Assembly (NCBI RefSeq): GCF_001043955.1
Contig: NZ_LABZ01000104.1
Coordinates: 1 to 54,939 of the forward strand
Direction: 5' to 3'
DNA length: 54,939 bases
Source: Methylobacterium tarhaniae
GTDB lineage: Bacteria > Pseudomonadota > Alphaproteobacteria > Rhizobiales > Beijerinckiaceae
In this document: positions 30,370-39,975 of the stretch, piece after piece
How the letters are laid out: every line of letters begins with the position of its first letter
How positions within the stretch are numbered: the first letter of the stretch is position 1
Translations under genes and position numbers: made by a program
The notes under the pieces: generated by a model
What the model was told of the DNA's origin: nothing
The model's database searches: none
What the model saw: the letters and a program-made list of their open reading frames with translations, nothing else

Positions 30370-31401
30370 ATGAGCAGGGTCGGTATGGGCGAGGTCCGAA
30401 TCAAGCGCGCGATCGAGCGCGTGCCGGGCGGGATGATGGTGGTGCCGCTGCTCGTCGGCGCGGTGATCGCCACCCTGTTCCCGGCGACCCCGAAGGTGTT
30501 CGGCTCGTTCACCGGGGCGCTGTTCACCGGGGCGCTGCCAATCCTGGCGGTGTTCTACGTCTGCATGGGCGCGAGCATCGATTTTCGCGCGACGCCCTAC
30601 ATCGTCAAGAAGGGCGGCACGCTGCTCGTCGTGAAGGTCGGCATCGCGATGATCCTCGGCGTGGTGTTCGGCCGCCTGATCGGCGAGGCGCCGATCACCG
30701 GCGGGCTGTTCGCCGGCCTCTCGACGCTGGCGATCGTGGCGGCCATGAACGACACCAATGGCGGCCTCTACATGGCGCTGATGGGCCAGTACGGTCGGCC
30801 GCGGGATGTCGGTGCCTACACGATCATGTGCCTCGAATCCGGGCCCTTCCTCACCATGGTGACGCTCGGCGTCGCCGGCCTGTCGGCCTTCCCGTGGCAG
30901 ACCATGGTCGGCAGCATCCTGCCGCTCCTCGTCGGCATGATCCTCGGCAACCTCGACCGGGAGATGCGCGAGTTCCTCGGCCGCGCCGTGCCGGTGATGA
31001 TCCCGTTCTTCGCCTTCGCCCTCGGCACCGGGCTCGACCTGACCAAGATCTGGCAGGCGGGGCTGCTCGGCCTGGGGCTCGGCGTCGCGGTGGTCGTCGT
31101 GACGGGCATCCCGCTCTTCCTCGCCGACCGGCTCACCGGCGGCACGGGTGTGGCCGGCGTCGCGGCCTCCTCGACCGCCGGCAACGCCGCCGCGGTCCCG
31201 GCGATCATCGCCGCCGCCAACCCGGCCTATGCCGACGCCGCCGCCCCCGCGACGGTGCTGGTCGCCGCGACCGTGGTGGTGACCGCGATCCTCACCCCGC
31301 TCGCCACCGCCTGGACCGCCCGGCATTTCGGCGAGCGCCTGGAGGCAGACACCCCGCCGGCGACCGTCCCGGCGGCCGCGCCTCTCGCGAAGCGGGCCTG
31401 A
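30370..31401 (+). CDS. kdgT: 2-keto-3-deoxygluconate permease-type transporter
   Basis: This 343-residue membrane protein of the KdgT family has about ten hydrophobic helices. It opens with [20 protein letters not shown] and contains [38 protein letters not shown] and [19 protein letters not shown], which are family blocks. KdgT imports 2-keto-3-deoxygluconate in enterobacteria. Here it heads an operon with a four-carbon acid sugar kinase and PdxA2, so the cargo is more likely D-threonate, D-erythronate or a similar acid. ATG 30370 follows GGAGGA. The kinase gene starts three bases after its stop. Confidence 0.9.
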   Translation: MSRVGMGEVRIKRAIERVPGGMMVVPLLVGAVIATLFPATPKVFGSFTGALFTGALPILAVFYVCMGASIDFRATPYIVKKGGTLLVVKVGIAMILGVVFGRLIGEAPITGGLFAGLSTLAIVAAMNDTNGGLYMALMGQYGRPRDVGAYTIMCLESGPFLTMVTLGVAGLSAFPWQTMVGSILPLLVGMILGNLDREMREFLGRAVPVMIPFFAFALGTGLDLTKIWQAGLLGLGLGVAVVVVTGIPLFLADRLTGGTGVAGVAASSTAGNAAAVPAIIAAANPAYADAAAPATVLVAATVVVTAILTPLATAWTARHFGERLEADTPPATVPAAAPLAKRA

Positions 31402-31404
31402 CCC

Positions 31405-32657
31405 GTGGCGCGCCGCTGGCTCATCCTCGCCGACGACCTCACCGGTGCGGCCGATTGCGCCATCGCCTTCGCCCGCCGCGGCCGCTCGGCCTGCGTGCAA
31501 TGGGGCGGGGCCGGCTCCGGGGCGCGAGAGGACGTCGTGTCCCACGACGCCGACAGCCGCCAGCTCGGCGCGGACGCGGCGGCGGCGCGGCACGCCGCCC
31601 TGCTCGACCGGCTGCACCACCCGCACCGTTGGGTGTTCAAGAAGATCGACTCGACCCTGCGCGGGCAGCCGGCGGCGGAACTCGCCGCCACCCTCGACGG
31701 CCTGCGCCGCCGCACGGGCGCGGCGTTCGGGATCCTGGCGCCGGCCTTCCCCGCCACCGGCCGCACCACGCGGGACGGGCGGATCATGGTCGAGGGCCGG
31801 CCGCTGGAGGAGACCGAGCTCTGGCGCCGGGACCACACCTACGCGACCGGCTCGCTGCCCGCGATGCTGGAGGAGGCCGGGCTGCGCAGCGCGCCGGTCG
31901 CGCTCTCGACCGTGCGGGCCGGCGGCGACGCCCTGCGCGCGGCCTTGGCCGACGCGGCGCGGGCGGGATCGGTGGCCTTGCCCGACGCGGAGGCGGACGA
32001 CGACCTCGCTCGGATCGCCGCGGCCGGCCTCGCGCTCGGGATGCCCGAGAGCCTGGTCTGGGTCGGCAGCGCCGGCCTCGCCCATGCGCTAGCGGCGCAG
32101 GAGACGGCGCCGGCCGCCCCGGCGCACAGGGTCTCGTCCGGCCCCGGCGGCACCCTCGTGGTGGTCGGAAGCCTCGCCGCGACCTCGCGTGCCGCCGCGC
32201 GCCGGCTCGCGGCGGAGAGGGGGCTGCGCCACGTCCCGGTCGCACCGGATCTGCTGCTCGCCGCCGACGAGGCCGCCTGGACGCGCTGCCGTGACGCCGT
32301 GGCGGCGGGCCTGACGGCCGGGGACGACGTCTTGGTCGAGGTCGCGATGGGCGAGGCGCCGGACCTCGCCCAGGGCTCCCGCCTCGCGGATGCCCTCGGT
32401 GCGCTGCTGGCTCCGGTCGCGCCCCGCCTCGGCGGGCTGGTGGCGACGGGCGGCGAGACCGCGGCGGCGCTCCTCGCCCATCTCGGGGTGGACGGCTTGC
32501 GGCTGGTCGACGAGATCGAGCCCGGCGTCTCCCTCGGCCTGACGCGCGGCGCGCTCCAGGTTCCGATCGTTACCAAGGCCGGCGCCTTCGGCAATGCGGA
32601 CACGCTGTGGCGCGCCGTCCATCACCTCCGGGCCATCCGAAACCAGGGTTCTCCGAC

Positions 32658-32661
<4 letters not shown>
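31405..32661 (+). CDS. Four-carbon acid sugar kinase (DUF1537 family)
   Basis: This 418-residue ATP-dependent kinase has the two DUF1537 domains. The N-terminal substrate domain opens ARRWLILADDLTGAADCAIA and includes FKKIDSTLRGQPAAELAA; the C-terminal nucleotide domain includes GTLVVVGSLAATSRAAARRL, GGLVATGGETAAALLAHLG and VTKAGAFGNADTL. Family members DtnK and OtnK phosphorylate D-threonate, D-erythronate or oxo-tetronates at the 4-OH. With PdxA2 next to it (stop and start overlap as ATGA), the D-threonate or D-erythronate route to dihydroxyacetone phosphate is most likely. The start is GTG 31405; there is no competing ATG nearby. Confidence 0.92.
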
Positions 32662-33656
<995 letters not shown>

Positions 33657-33661
33657 CGGCC

Positions 33662-34423
33662 GTGACGAGGGGTCGGCACCGGCACCCGCTGCTCCTGGAG
33701 GCGCTGCAGGCGGGCGAGGTCGTGGTCGAGGAACTGGCGGAGCGCTTCGGCGTCTCCGCCTCGACGATCCGGCGCGACCTGCAGCAGCTGGCGAGCGAGA
33801 AGACGATCCGGCGCACCTATGGCGGCGCCGTGATCGCCCATCCCCTGCCCGAGACGAGCCTGCCGGAGCGCGAGGCGCAGGCCCGGCCCGAGAAGGCGGC
33901 CATCGCCCGGGCGGCCTTGAGCCTGCTGGCCGAGGACGACATCCTGATCCTCGACGGCGGCTCGACCGTGGCGGCCTTCGGGGCGGGGCTCGCCCGGCGG
34001 CGCCACGCGATCATCACCAACAACCTGCCGCTGGCGACTGTCCTGGCCGGGGCGCCCGGCCTCGCCCTGACGGTGCTCGGCGGCGCCGTGCGGCCCGGCA
34101 GCATGAGCACGATGGGGCCCCTGGCCGAGGCCGCCTTGCGCCGGCTCACCGCCGACAAGGCGGTGGTGAGCGGCGACGGCTTCGTGGCCGGCCGCGGCCT
34201 GTGCGAGGCGGCCCTCGAGCAGGTCGCCCTCAAGTCGCTGATGATGGAGCAGGCGGCCGAGGTCGTGGTGCTGATGGATTCGTCCAAGCTCGGCCGCGCC
34301 ACGCAAGGCGCCTGGGCGCCCCTGCCGCGTCGCTGGACCCTGGTGACCGATGCCGGGGCGACGGAGGTGCAATGCGCGGAGGCCGAGGCGGCGGGAGCGC
34401 GGGTGGTGCGGGCGGGGCAGTGA
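33662..34423 (+). CDS. DeoR-family transcriptional regulator
   Basis: This 253-residue sugar-catabolism repressor has an N-terminal winged helix (VVVEELAERFGVSASTIRRD, residues of about 20-40, then LASEKTIRRTYGGA) and a DeoR C-terminal effector domain with ILDGGSTVAAFGAGL, ITNNLPLATVLAG, VLGGAVRPGSMSTMGP and VVLMDSSKLGR. It normally senses a phosphorylated sugar and probably controls its own operon. It is the last gene, five bases after pdxA2, starting at GTG 33662 without a strong Shine-Dalgarno sequence, which suggests coupling. The repeated TCGCGCAAT motif upstream of the operon is its likely target. Confidence 0.92.
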   Translation: MTRGRHRHPLLLEALQAGEVVVEELAERFGVSASTIRRDLQQLASEKTIRRTYGGAVIAHPLPETSLPEREAQARPEKAAIARAALSLLAEDDILILDGGSTVAAFGAGLARRRHAIITNNLPLATVLAGAPGLALTVLGGAVRPGSMSTMGPLAEAALRRLTADKAVVSGDGFVAGRGLCEAALEQVALKSLMMEQAAEVVVLMDSSKLGRATQGAWAPLPRRWTLVTDAGATEVQCAEAEAAGARVVRAGQ

Positions 34424-34506
34424 ACCGCAAGGAAGCCCGCGCCGGATTCGTCCCCGGACAGCCCTGCGGGAAGGAACCTGCCCCGCCGACCCGCGGTCGC
34501 GCGCCG

Positions 34507-35751
34507 TCAGGCCGCCAGCTCGTCCTTCACGAAGCGCCCGCCGATCATGATCGCCCGCATGTGCCGGCCCTGGCCGGTCAGCAGCGAGAGGTCGGCGAGG
34601 GGGTCGCCGTCGACCACGATCAGGTCGGCGAAGGCGCCCGGGGCCACCAATCCGGCCTTGCCCTCCAGGCGCACGACCTTGGCGGCGTTGATCGTGGCCG
34701 AGCGGATCACCTCGATCGCCGGCAGGCAGCGGCCGCGGATCACGAATTCCTCCGACTGGTGGCGGTGCATCTCGCCCAGGAGATCGGTGCCGTAGGCCAT
34801 CATCACGCCCGCGTCGCGCAGGGTCTCGAGGGCGGCGAGCCCCGCCTCGCGCACGTCCTCGATCTTGGCCACCGAGGCCGGCGGCAGACCCAACGAGGCG
34901 CCCTCCTTGGCGAGCGCGTCGAAGGTGACGTTGGTCGGCACCACGTAGGCGCCCTTCTCGCGGATCAGCCGCGCGGTCTCCGGGGTCACGAGGTTGCCGT
35001 GCTCGACCGAGATCACCCCGTTCTCCACCGCCCGGCGGATCGCCGCGTCGGTGTAGAGGTGGGCGGCGACGTAAGTCTGGGCGTTGGTCGCCTCCTCGAC
35101 GATCGCCCGGATCTCCTCGACCGAGTAGCCCAGGAAGGCGATCGGGTCGGTCGGCGAGGAGACGCCGCCATTGGCCATGATCTTGATGAAGTCGGCCCCG
35201 GCCTTGATCTCCTCGCGCGCCACGCGGCGCACGGCGTCGACCCCGTCGCAGACCCGGCCCATCGCGCCGAGCTTGGTGGCGTAGTGGCTCACGTCCCGGG
35301 AATGGTAACGGCCGCGATAGTCGGTGTGGCCCCCGGTCTGCGACAGGGCCTTGCCGCAGATCACGAGGCGCGGGCCGTCGATCAGGCCCTCGCGCACCGC
35401 CATCACCAGCCCGTGATCGGCACCGCCGAGGTCGCGCACGGTGGTGAAGCCGCGCATCAGCATGCCGCGCATGATCTTCGCGGTGCGCAACGCCACCAGG
35501 GAATCCGGCAGGTCGGCATTGGCGCCGAGGTCGGGGATCGTCGCGATGACGTGGACGTGGCAGTCGATCAGGCCCGGCATCAGCGTGCGCCCGGCGAGGT
35601 CGATCACCCGCGCCGAGGACGCGGTCAGCGGCCGGTCCGAGACCTCCCGGATGGTGCCGCCCTCGACCAGCACGTCGTGGCCCTCCAGCGCGGTGTCGCG
35701 GGTGCCGTCGAGGATGCGGGCGTTGCGGAACAGGACGAGGTCGGCGCTCAT
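34507..35751 (-). CDS. Metal-dependent amidohydrolase 1
   Basis: This 414-residue amidohydrolase-superfamily enzyme has a split beta sandwich plus barrel. The metal site is complete: His65 and His67 in LIDCHVHVI, Lys190 (probably carboxylated) in DFIKIMANGG, His231 in YVAAHLYTD, His251 in SVEHGNLV, and the catalytic Asp323 in AYGTDLLGE. The layout resembles the Xaa-Pro dipeptidase/imidazolonepropionase-like group that cleaves dipeptides or small cyclic amides. ATG 35751 faces the TetR gene across an operator-like palindrome. The second amidohydrolase, ABC importer and metallochaperone genes on the other side of TetR suggest a shared substrate pathway. Confidence 0.9.
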   Translation of the reverse strand: MSADLVLFRNARILDGTRDTALEGHDVLVEGGTIREVSDRPLTASSARVIDLAGRTLMPGLIDCHVHVIATIPDLGANADLPDSLVALRTAKIMRGMLMRGFTTVRDLGGADHGLVMAVREGLIDGPRLVICGKALSQTGGHTDYRGRYHSRDVSHYATKLGAMGRVCDGVDAVRRVAREEIKAGADFIKIMANGGVSSPTDPIAFLGYSVEEIRAIVEEATNAQTYVAAHLYTDAAIRRAVENGVISVEHGNLVTPETARLIREKGAYVVPTNVTFDALAKEGASLGLPPASVAKIEDVREAGLAALETLRDAGVMMAYGTDLLGEMHRHQSEEFVIRGRCLPAIEVIRSATINAAKVVRLEGKAGLVAPGAFADLIVVDGDPLADLSLLTGQGRHMRAIMIGGRFVKDELAA

Positions 35752-35826
35752 GCGGGCGGTCCCTTCAGGTGCGGCGCGGTCCGGGAAGAAGGCCGTGCGG
35801 TCTCACGCGGCACACTGGACAGCGTG

Positions 35827-35852
35827 AAAAAAACAGGCAAGCTTGTTTTTTT
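35827..35852. promoter_or_regulatory. Palindromic operator candidate between amidohydrolase 1 and tetR
   Basis: AAAAAAACA (35827-35835) and TGTTTTTTT (35844-35852) are perfect inverted arms around an eight-base centre, GGCAAGCT; an overlapping palindrome CAAGCTTG lies off-centre. This is a strikingly AT-rich palindrome in a GC-rich genome, midway between divergent genes and 28 bases before the TetR start. It is a natural TetR binding site covering both promoters. Confidence 0.6.
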
Positions 35853-35879
35853 ATCGGGCACTCGCGCCCAGGAGGATCG

Positions 35880-36533
35880 GTGACGCAGACCGGACGGCAG
35901 CCTCAGGCGCGCAGCCTCGCGACCCGGGAGCGGGTGGTGCGCGCCACGATCGACGAGATCTACGCCGTCGGCTACCACGCCGCCACGACGCAGGCGATCG
36001 CCGAGCGGGCGCAGGTCTCGCGCGGGGCGCTGCTGCACCATTTCCCGACCCGGGCCGACCTCGTGCGCGCGGCCCTGGAGACCCTGCTCGACGACGGCAC
36101 CGCCGAGATCCGGTCGGTGTCGCAGGACGTGCGCTCAGGGACGCTGCCGCTGGCCGATTTCGTCGAGTTCCTGTGGCCGCTCTTCTCCGGCCGGTTCTTC
36201 CATCTCTCGATGGAGCTGATCAACGAGGCCCGCACCGATGCCGAGCTGCGGGCGTGCCTGATCCCGGTGGTGCAGCGCTTCCACGCCGCCCTCGACGCGA
36301 TCTGGGCCGAGTTCTGCGATGCCGATTCCCGGCCGCCGCGGGAGGCCCGGATCATCCTGAACCTCACGGTGAACCTGATGCGCGGCATGGGGGTGCAGAC
36401 GGTGCTGCGGCCCGACCCCGACTATTTTCGCGATCTGATCGAGGCCTGGAAGGCGGTGCTGCCGCAACTGATCGCCGGCCCGACGGGCGACGCCGCCTTC
36501 GCGGGGCCCCGCTTCCGCAAAGCTTCGGCGTGA
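35880..36533 (+). CDS. TetR-family transcriptional regulator
   Basis: This 217-residue repressor starts at GTG 35880, which has AGGAGG four bases upstream; in-frame sequence farther upstream runs through the palindrome and is not coding. The TetR helix-turn-helix is at residues of about 34-57 (AATTQAIAERAQVSRGALLH, then HFPTRADLV). The effector domain is all-helical with FLWPLFSGRFFHLSMELINE and FWAEF-like aromatic stretches, of the TetR C-terminal type seen in regulators of small organic ligands. It is divergent from amidohydrolase 1 and upstream of the ABC importer genes on its own strand, so it probably governs both. Confidence 0.92.
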   Translation: MTQTGRQPQARSLATRERVVRATIDEIYAVGYHAATTQAIAERAQVSRGALLHHFPTRADLVRAALETLLDDGTAEIRSVSQDVRSGTLPLADFVEFLWPLFSGRFFHLSMELINEARTDAELRACLIPVVQRFHAALDAIWAEFCDADSRPPREARIILNLTVNLMRGMGVQTVLRPDPDYFRDLIEAWKAVLPQLIAGPTGDAAFAGPRFRKASA

Positions 36534-36542
36534 CGGAGCGCC

Positions 36543-36587
36543 GAGCTCGGCCAAGAGCTCGGCCAAGAGCTCGGCCAAGAGCTTGGC
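36543..36587. repeat. 12-nt tandem repeat between tetR and permease genes
   Basis: GAGCTCGGCCAA is repeated head to tail at 36543, 36555 and 36567, with a fourth partial, altered copy (GAGCTTGGC) at 36579. It lies ten bases after the TetR stop, in the 166-base gap before the importer permease gene. Each unit holds a GAGCTC palindrome. Confidence 0.9.
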
Positions 36588-36699
36588 ACCCCGCTTGCCA
36601 GCACGTACCGCGCCGGCGGGACCGGCGCCCGTCTTGCCAAAAGGGCGGACACCTGTCCTACAGATAGATCAGCCGTCATCACCTCGAACCCGTGAACGC

Positions 36700-37542
36700 A
36701 TGAGCGCCGCCACCCTCTCTCCCGCCGGGCCCGGCCTCTCCGCCCGGCTCGGCCGCCTCGCCGTCCTGGCGGCGGTCATCCTCGCCTACGCGATCGTGTT
36801 CGCGCCGATCGTGATGGTGATCGTCACCTCGTTCTTCGACCAGGAGATCGTCACCTTCCCGCCGGAGGGGCTGACCTGGCGCTGGTACCTCAACGCCTGG
36901 GCGCAGCGCGACTTCGCCCGCGGCTTCCTGACCTCGCTCCAGATCGCGCTCGCCGCCACGGCGATCGGCGTGCCGCTCGGCACCGCCGCGGCGCTCGCTT
37001 TGGTGCGGGCGAACATCCCGGGGCGCGGGGCGATCAACACGTTCCTGCTGGCCCCTCTCGCGGTGCCGGCGATCGTCGCGGGCTCGGCCCTCTACATGTT
37101 CTATCTCAGGGCCGAGGACTGGCTCGACATGGACATCAAGGCGACGCTGGGCGGCCTCGTCGCCGCCAACGTGCTGATCACGATTCCCTGGACGGTGCGC
37201 CTCGTCACCGCGAGCCTCGCCGGGCTCGACCGCTCGGCGGAGGAGGCGGCGGCCAATCTCGGCGCGAGGCCGTTCACGGTGTTTCGCCGCATCACCCTGC
37301 CGATGCTGCGGCCCGGCATCGTGGCGGCTTCCCTGTTCTCCTTCGTGGCGAGCTTCGAGAACCTCGAACTGAACCTCCTCCTCGTCGGCCCGGGGCGCAC
37401 CACCCTGCCCGTCGCCATGCTGAGCTACCTGGAATTCCGAATGGACCCGACCCTGGCCGCCGTCGCGACCGCGCAGATCCTGATGGTGACGATCCTGATG
37501 CTGGTCACCGACCGGTTCGTGAAGCTGTCGCGGATCGTCTGA
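36700..37542 (+). CDS. ABC importer permease, PotC type
   Basis: This 280-residue inner-membrane permease of a spermidine/putrescine-type importer has six hydrophobic helices, starting LAVLAAVILAYAIVFAPIVM. The EAA loop that docks on the ATPase is EEAAANLGARPFTVFRRITL followed by PMLRPG. The periplasmic segment FPPEGLTWRWYLNAW is typical of PotC/PotB homologues. The start at ATG 36700 is the one that places the first helix near the N-terminus; the longer frame upstream covers the 12-nt repeat. Its stop overlaps the ATG of the ATPase gene. Confidence 0.93.
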   Translation: MSAATLSPAGPGLSARLGRLAVLAAVILAYAIVFAPIVMVIVTSFFDQEIVTFPPEGLTWRWYLNAWAQRDFARGFLTSLQIALAATAIGVPLGTAAALALVRANIPGRGAINTFLLAPLAVPAIVAGSALYMFYLRAEDWLDMDIKATLGGLVAANVLITIPWTVRLVTASLAGLDRSAEEAAANLGARPFTVFRRITLPMLRPGIVAASLFSFVASFENLELNLLLVGPGRTTLPVAMLSYLEFRMDPTLAAVATAQILMVTILMLVTDRFVKLSRIV

Positions 37543-38684
37543 TGGGCACGCTCCTCCTCGACGGCATCACCAAGCGCTACGGCGAGGCGACGGCCGTCGC
37601 CGGCGTCGATCTCGACATCCGCCAGGGCGAGCTGGTGGCGCTGCTCGGCCCGTCGGGCTGCGGCAAGACCACGACGCTCCGGATGGTCGCGGGCTTCATC
37701 GAGCCCACCGCGGGCCGCGTCGTGATCGGCGGGCGGGACGTGACGCGGCTGCCCCCGCATGCCCGCGACACCGGCATGGTGTTCCAGTCCTACGCGCTGT
37801 TCCCGCATATGAGCGTCGCCGACAATGTCGGCTTCGGGCTGGAGATGCGGAAGGTGGGGCGTGCGGAGCGCGACCGGCGCATCGCCGAGGCCCTGCGGCT
37901 GGTGCGCCTCGACGCGCTGGCCGACCGGCTGCCGCGCCAGCTCTCGGGCGGGCAGCAGCAGCGCGTGGCCCTCGCCCGGGCGCTGGTGGTGAGCCCGGCG
38001 GTGTTCCTCCTCGACGAGCCCCTGTCGAACCTCGACGCGAAGCTGCGCTCGGAGGTCGGCCTGGAGATCCGCGAATTGCAGAAGCGGCTCGGCCTCACCA
38101 CCCTGATGGTCACCCACGACCAGGACGAGGCGCTCGCCATGGCCGACCGGCTGGTGGTGATGGAGCACGGGCGCGTGCTCCAGGTCGGCAGCGCCGAGGA
38201 CCTGTACGAGCGCCCGGCCAACGCCTTCGTCGCCGGCTTCGTCGGACGCTGCAACCTGCTCGACGGCGCGCGCGAGGGCGCCGGCATGTTCCGCCTGACG
38301 AGCGGCGCCACCGTCCCTTGCGCGCCCGACGCGGCCGCCAGGAACGGTCTGCTGGCGATCCGGCCCGAGCGGATCGAGGTCGCCCCCGACGCGGGCGGCA
38401 CCGGGCGGCTCAGGGCCGTGACCTATCTCGGCGCCCGCACCGAATATCACCTGGATCTCGCCGGCGAGGCGATCGTCGCGGTGAGCCCGACGCCGCTCCC
38501 CGACGATCCCCGCCGCCGCCTCGCCGCCGGCGATCCCGTCCGCATCTCGTGGGCCGCCGATGCGGCCCGCGTCATCCCCCGTGCCGACGCGTCCCGCGTC
38601 ATGACCCACACCGACGCGTCCCGCGTCATGCCCCACACCGACGCGTCCCGCGTCAAGCCCGCAGCAGAGAGCCCCGCCCGATGA
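37542..38684 (+). CDS. ABC importer ATPase, PotA type
   Basis: This 380-residue ATP-binding subunit has Walker A GPSGCGKTT (about 38-46), the Q-loop in GMVFQSYALFPHMSVADN, the signature LSGGQQQRVALARAL, Walker B FLLDEPLSNLD and the switch His in VTHDQDEAL. The C-terminal TOBE domain spans roughly 240-345 (GLLAIRPERIEVAP). The last 40 residues are an unusual ninefold-periodic tail, (T)DASRVMxH, built from a 27-nt DNA repeat. It lies between the PotC-type permease and the binding-protein gene, overlapping both, so the three are co-translated. Confidence 0.95.
   Translation: MGTLLLDGITKRYGEATAVAGVDLDIRQGELVALLGPSGCGKTTTLRMVAGFIEPTAGRVVIGGRDVTRLPPHARDTGMVFQSYALFPHMSVADNVGFGLEMRKVGRAERDRRIAEALRLVRLDALADRLPRQLSGGQQQRVALARALVVSPAVFLLDEPLSNLDAKLRSEVGLEIRELQKRLGLTTLMVTHDQDEALAMADRLVVMEHGRVLQVGSAEDLYERPANAFVAGFVGRCNLLDGAREGAGMFRLTSGATVPCAPDAAARNGLLAIRPERIEVAPDAGGTGRLRAVTYLGARTEYHLDLAGEAIVAVSPTPLPDDPRRRLAAGDPVRISWAADAARVIPRADASRVMTHTDASRVMPHTDASRVKPAAESPAR
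38557..38660. repeat. 27-nt tandem repeat at the 3' end of the ATPase gene
   Basis: Units begin at 38557, 38584, 38611 and 38638. Units 2 to 4 share CCGACGCGTCCCGCGTCA; unit 1 is diverged and the fourth is cut short. The frame is preserved, adding nine-residue units to the ATPase tail just before the overlapping start of the binding-protein gene. Confidence 0.9.
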
Positions 38685-39706
38685 TCACCCGTCGCACCCT
38701 GATGGCCGGCAGCGCCGCCCTCGGCCTCGCCGGCACGGTCCCCGCCCGCGCCCAATCCGCCTCGATCGTCGTCGGCACCTGGGGCGGCGATTACGGCGCG
38801 CTGCTCCAGCAGAACATCGACGTCCCGCTGATGAAGCCGCAGGGCATCGAGGTGTCGCAGGACATCGCCAACCAGGACCCGCGCCGCACCAAGCTGATCG
38901 CCGAGCGCACCAGCCGCCGCGCCAGCATGGACGTCGCCTGCATCAACGACATCGACAGCTACATGCTGAGCCAGCTCGGCGTGCTGGAGACCGTGCCGGC
39001 CGCCGAGGTGCCGCGGCTGTCGCAGGTAATCGACGTCTTCAAGAAGCCCCACTCGATCCCGCACATCTACTCGGCGCTGGTCGTGCTCTACAACCCGAGC
39101 AAGGTCACGACCCCGCCGACCCGTTATGCCGACATCTTCGACCCGAAATACAAGGGCCGGGTCGGCTTCTCGGACATCCTGGCGCCGTTCAACATGGCCG
39201 GTGCCAATATCGGGGCCGGCGGTACGCCGACCGACTTCACCAAGGGCAAGGCGGCGCTGATGGACCTGAAGGCGCTCTCGCCGAAGGTCTACCCCTCGAA
39301 CGAGACGCTGGCCGCCGCGCTGAAATCCGAGGAGGTGTGGATCTCGCTGATGTGGCTCGCCCGCGGCTTCATGTGGAAGCAATCCGGCATCCCGGTCGCG
39401 ATGGCGGTGCCGGAGGAGGGCGCCCTGCCGATCCTGTTCGAGGCCGGCGTGCCGAAGAACTCGCGGGCCAAGGACAGCGCCTTCAAGTACCTGAACGCCA
39501 TGCTCGATCCTCAGGCCCAGGTCGCCTTCGCGCAGAAGATGGGCTACGTGCCGACGGTCAAGGACGCCAAGCTGCCGGAAGACCTGGCCAAGCAGATCAG
39601 CCTGACCGAAGCCCAGCAGGCCAAGCTCCGGCCGCTCGACTACGCCACGATGCAAGCGCAGCAGGCGGCGTTCACGGATTTCTGGAACAAGGAGTTCAAG
39701 GGGTAG
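38681..39706 (+). CDS. ABC importer substrate-binding protein, PotD type
   Basis: This 341-residue periplasmic binding protein has an N-terminal twin-arginine-like leader (MITRRTLMAGSAALGLAGTV, cut after ARAQ near residue 25). The mature start is SIVVGTWGGDYGALLQ, the standard opening of extracellular solute-binding family 1/8 proteins. Conserved family blocks include PHIYSALVVLYNPSKV, YADIFDPKYKGRVGFSD and EEVWISLMWLARGFMW. The ligand is unknown; a small cation or peptide-like compound is plausible from the family. The ATG at 38681 overlaps the ATPase stop (ATGA). An inverted-repeat element separates it from the second permease gene. Confidence 0.93.
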   Translation: MITRRTLMAGSAALGLAGTVPARAQSASIVVGTWGGDYGALLQQNIDVPLMKPQGIEVSQDIANQDPRRTKLIAERTSRRASMDVACINDIDSYMLSQLGVLETVPAAEVPRLSQVIDVFKKPHSIPHIYSALVVLYNPSKVTTPPTRYADIFDPKYKGRVGFSDILAPFNMAGANIGAGGTPTDFTKGKAALMDLKALSPKVYPSNETLAAALKSEEVWISLMWLARGFMWKQSGIPVAMAVPEEGALPILFEAGVPKNSRAKDSAFKYLNAMLDPQAQVAFAQKMGYVPTVKDAKLPEDLAKQISLTEAQQAKLRPLDYATMQAQQAAFTDFWNKEFKG

Positions 39707-39753
39707 GGCGTCGGATCGGTTCGTTTCCCGCGACGATCCTTTCACTCTCGGCA

Positions 39754-39890
39754 TCATTCCGGGGCCGCGAAAGCGGAGCCCGGAATCCAGAACCGCGGGT
39801 GCTGACGGACAAGGCCGGACGCTGTTCGCCTCTTCCTGAACCAGCGGAGCGTCCGGATCCCGGGCTCCGCTTTCGCGGCCCCGGAATGAC
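39754..39890. repeat. Inverted-repeat intergenic element, copy 2
   Basis: TCATTCCGGGGCCGCGAAAG (from 39754) is the exact reverse complement of CTTTCGCGGCCCCGGAATGA near the right end, and the matching arms extend to about 35 bases each. It sits between the binding-protein stop (39706) and the second permease start (39976), inside one operon. Confidence 0.9.
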
Positions 39891-39975
39891 CCTGAGCGGT
39901 GGGGAGGTGGGGCCGAACCTCACTTCGCCAGCAATCTTCGCCAGCAATCAAAGAATCCAAGGCTAAAGGTCCGCC

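Noticed and set aside
35827..35852. Bidirectional intrinsic terminator
   Set aside because: It lies between divergent genes, where a terminator is not needed, and the stem is AT-only; an operator is more likely.
36543..36587. CRISPR-like array
   Set aside because: The 12-base units are directly adjacent without spacers and no cas genes are in the window; the same holds for the other tandem repeats.
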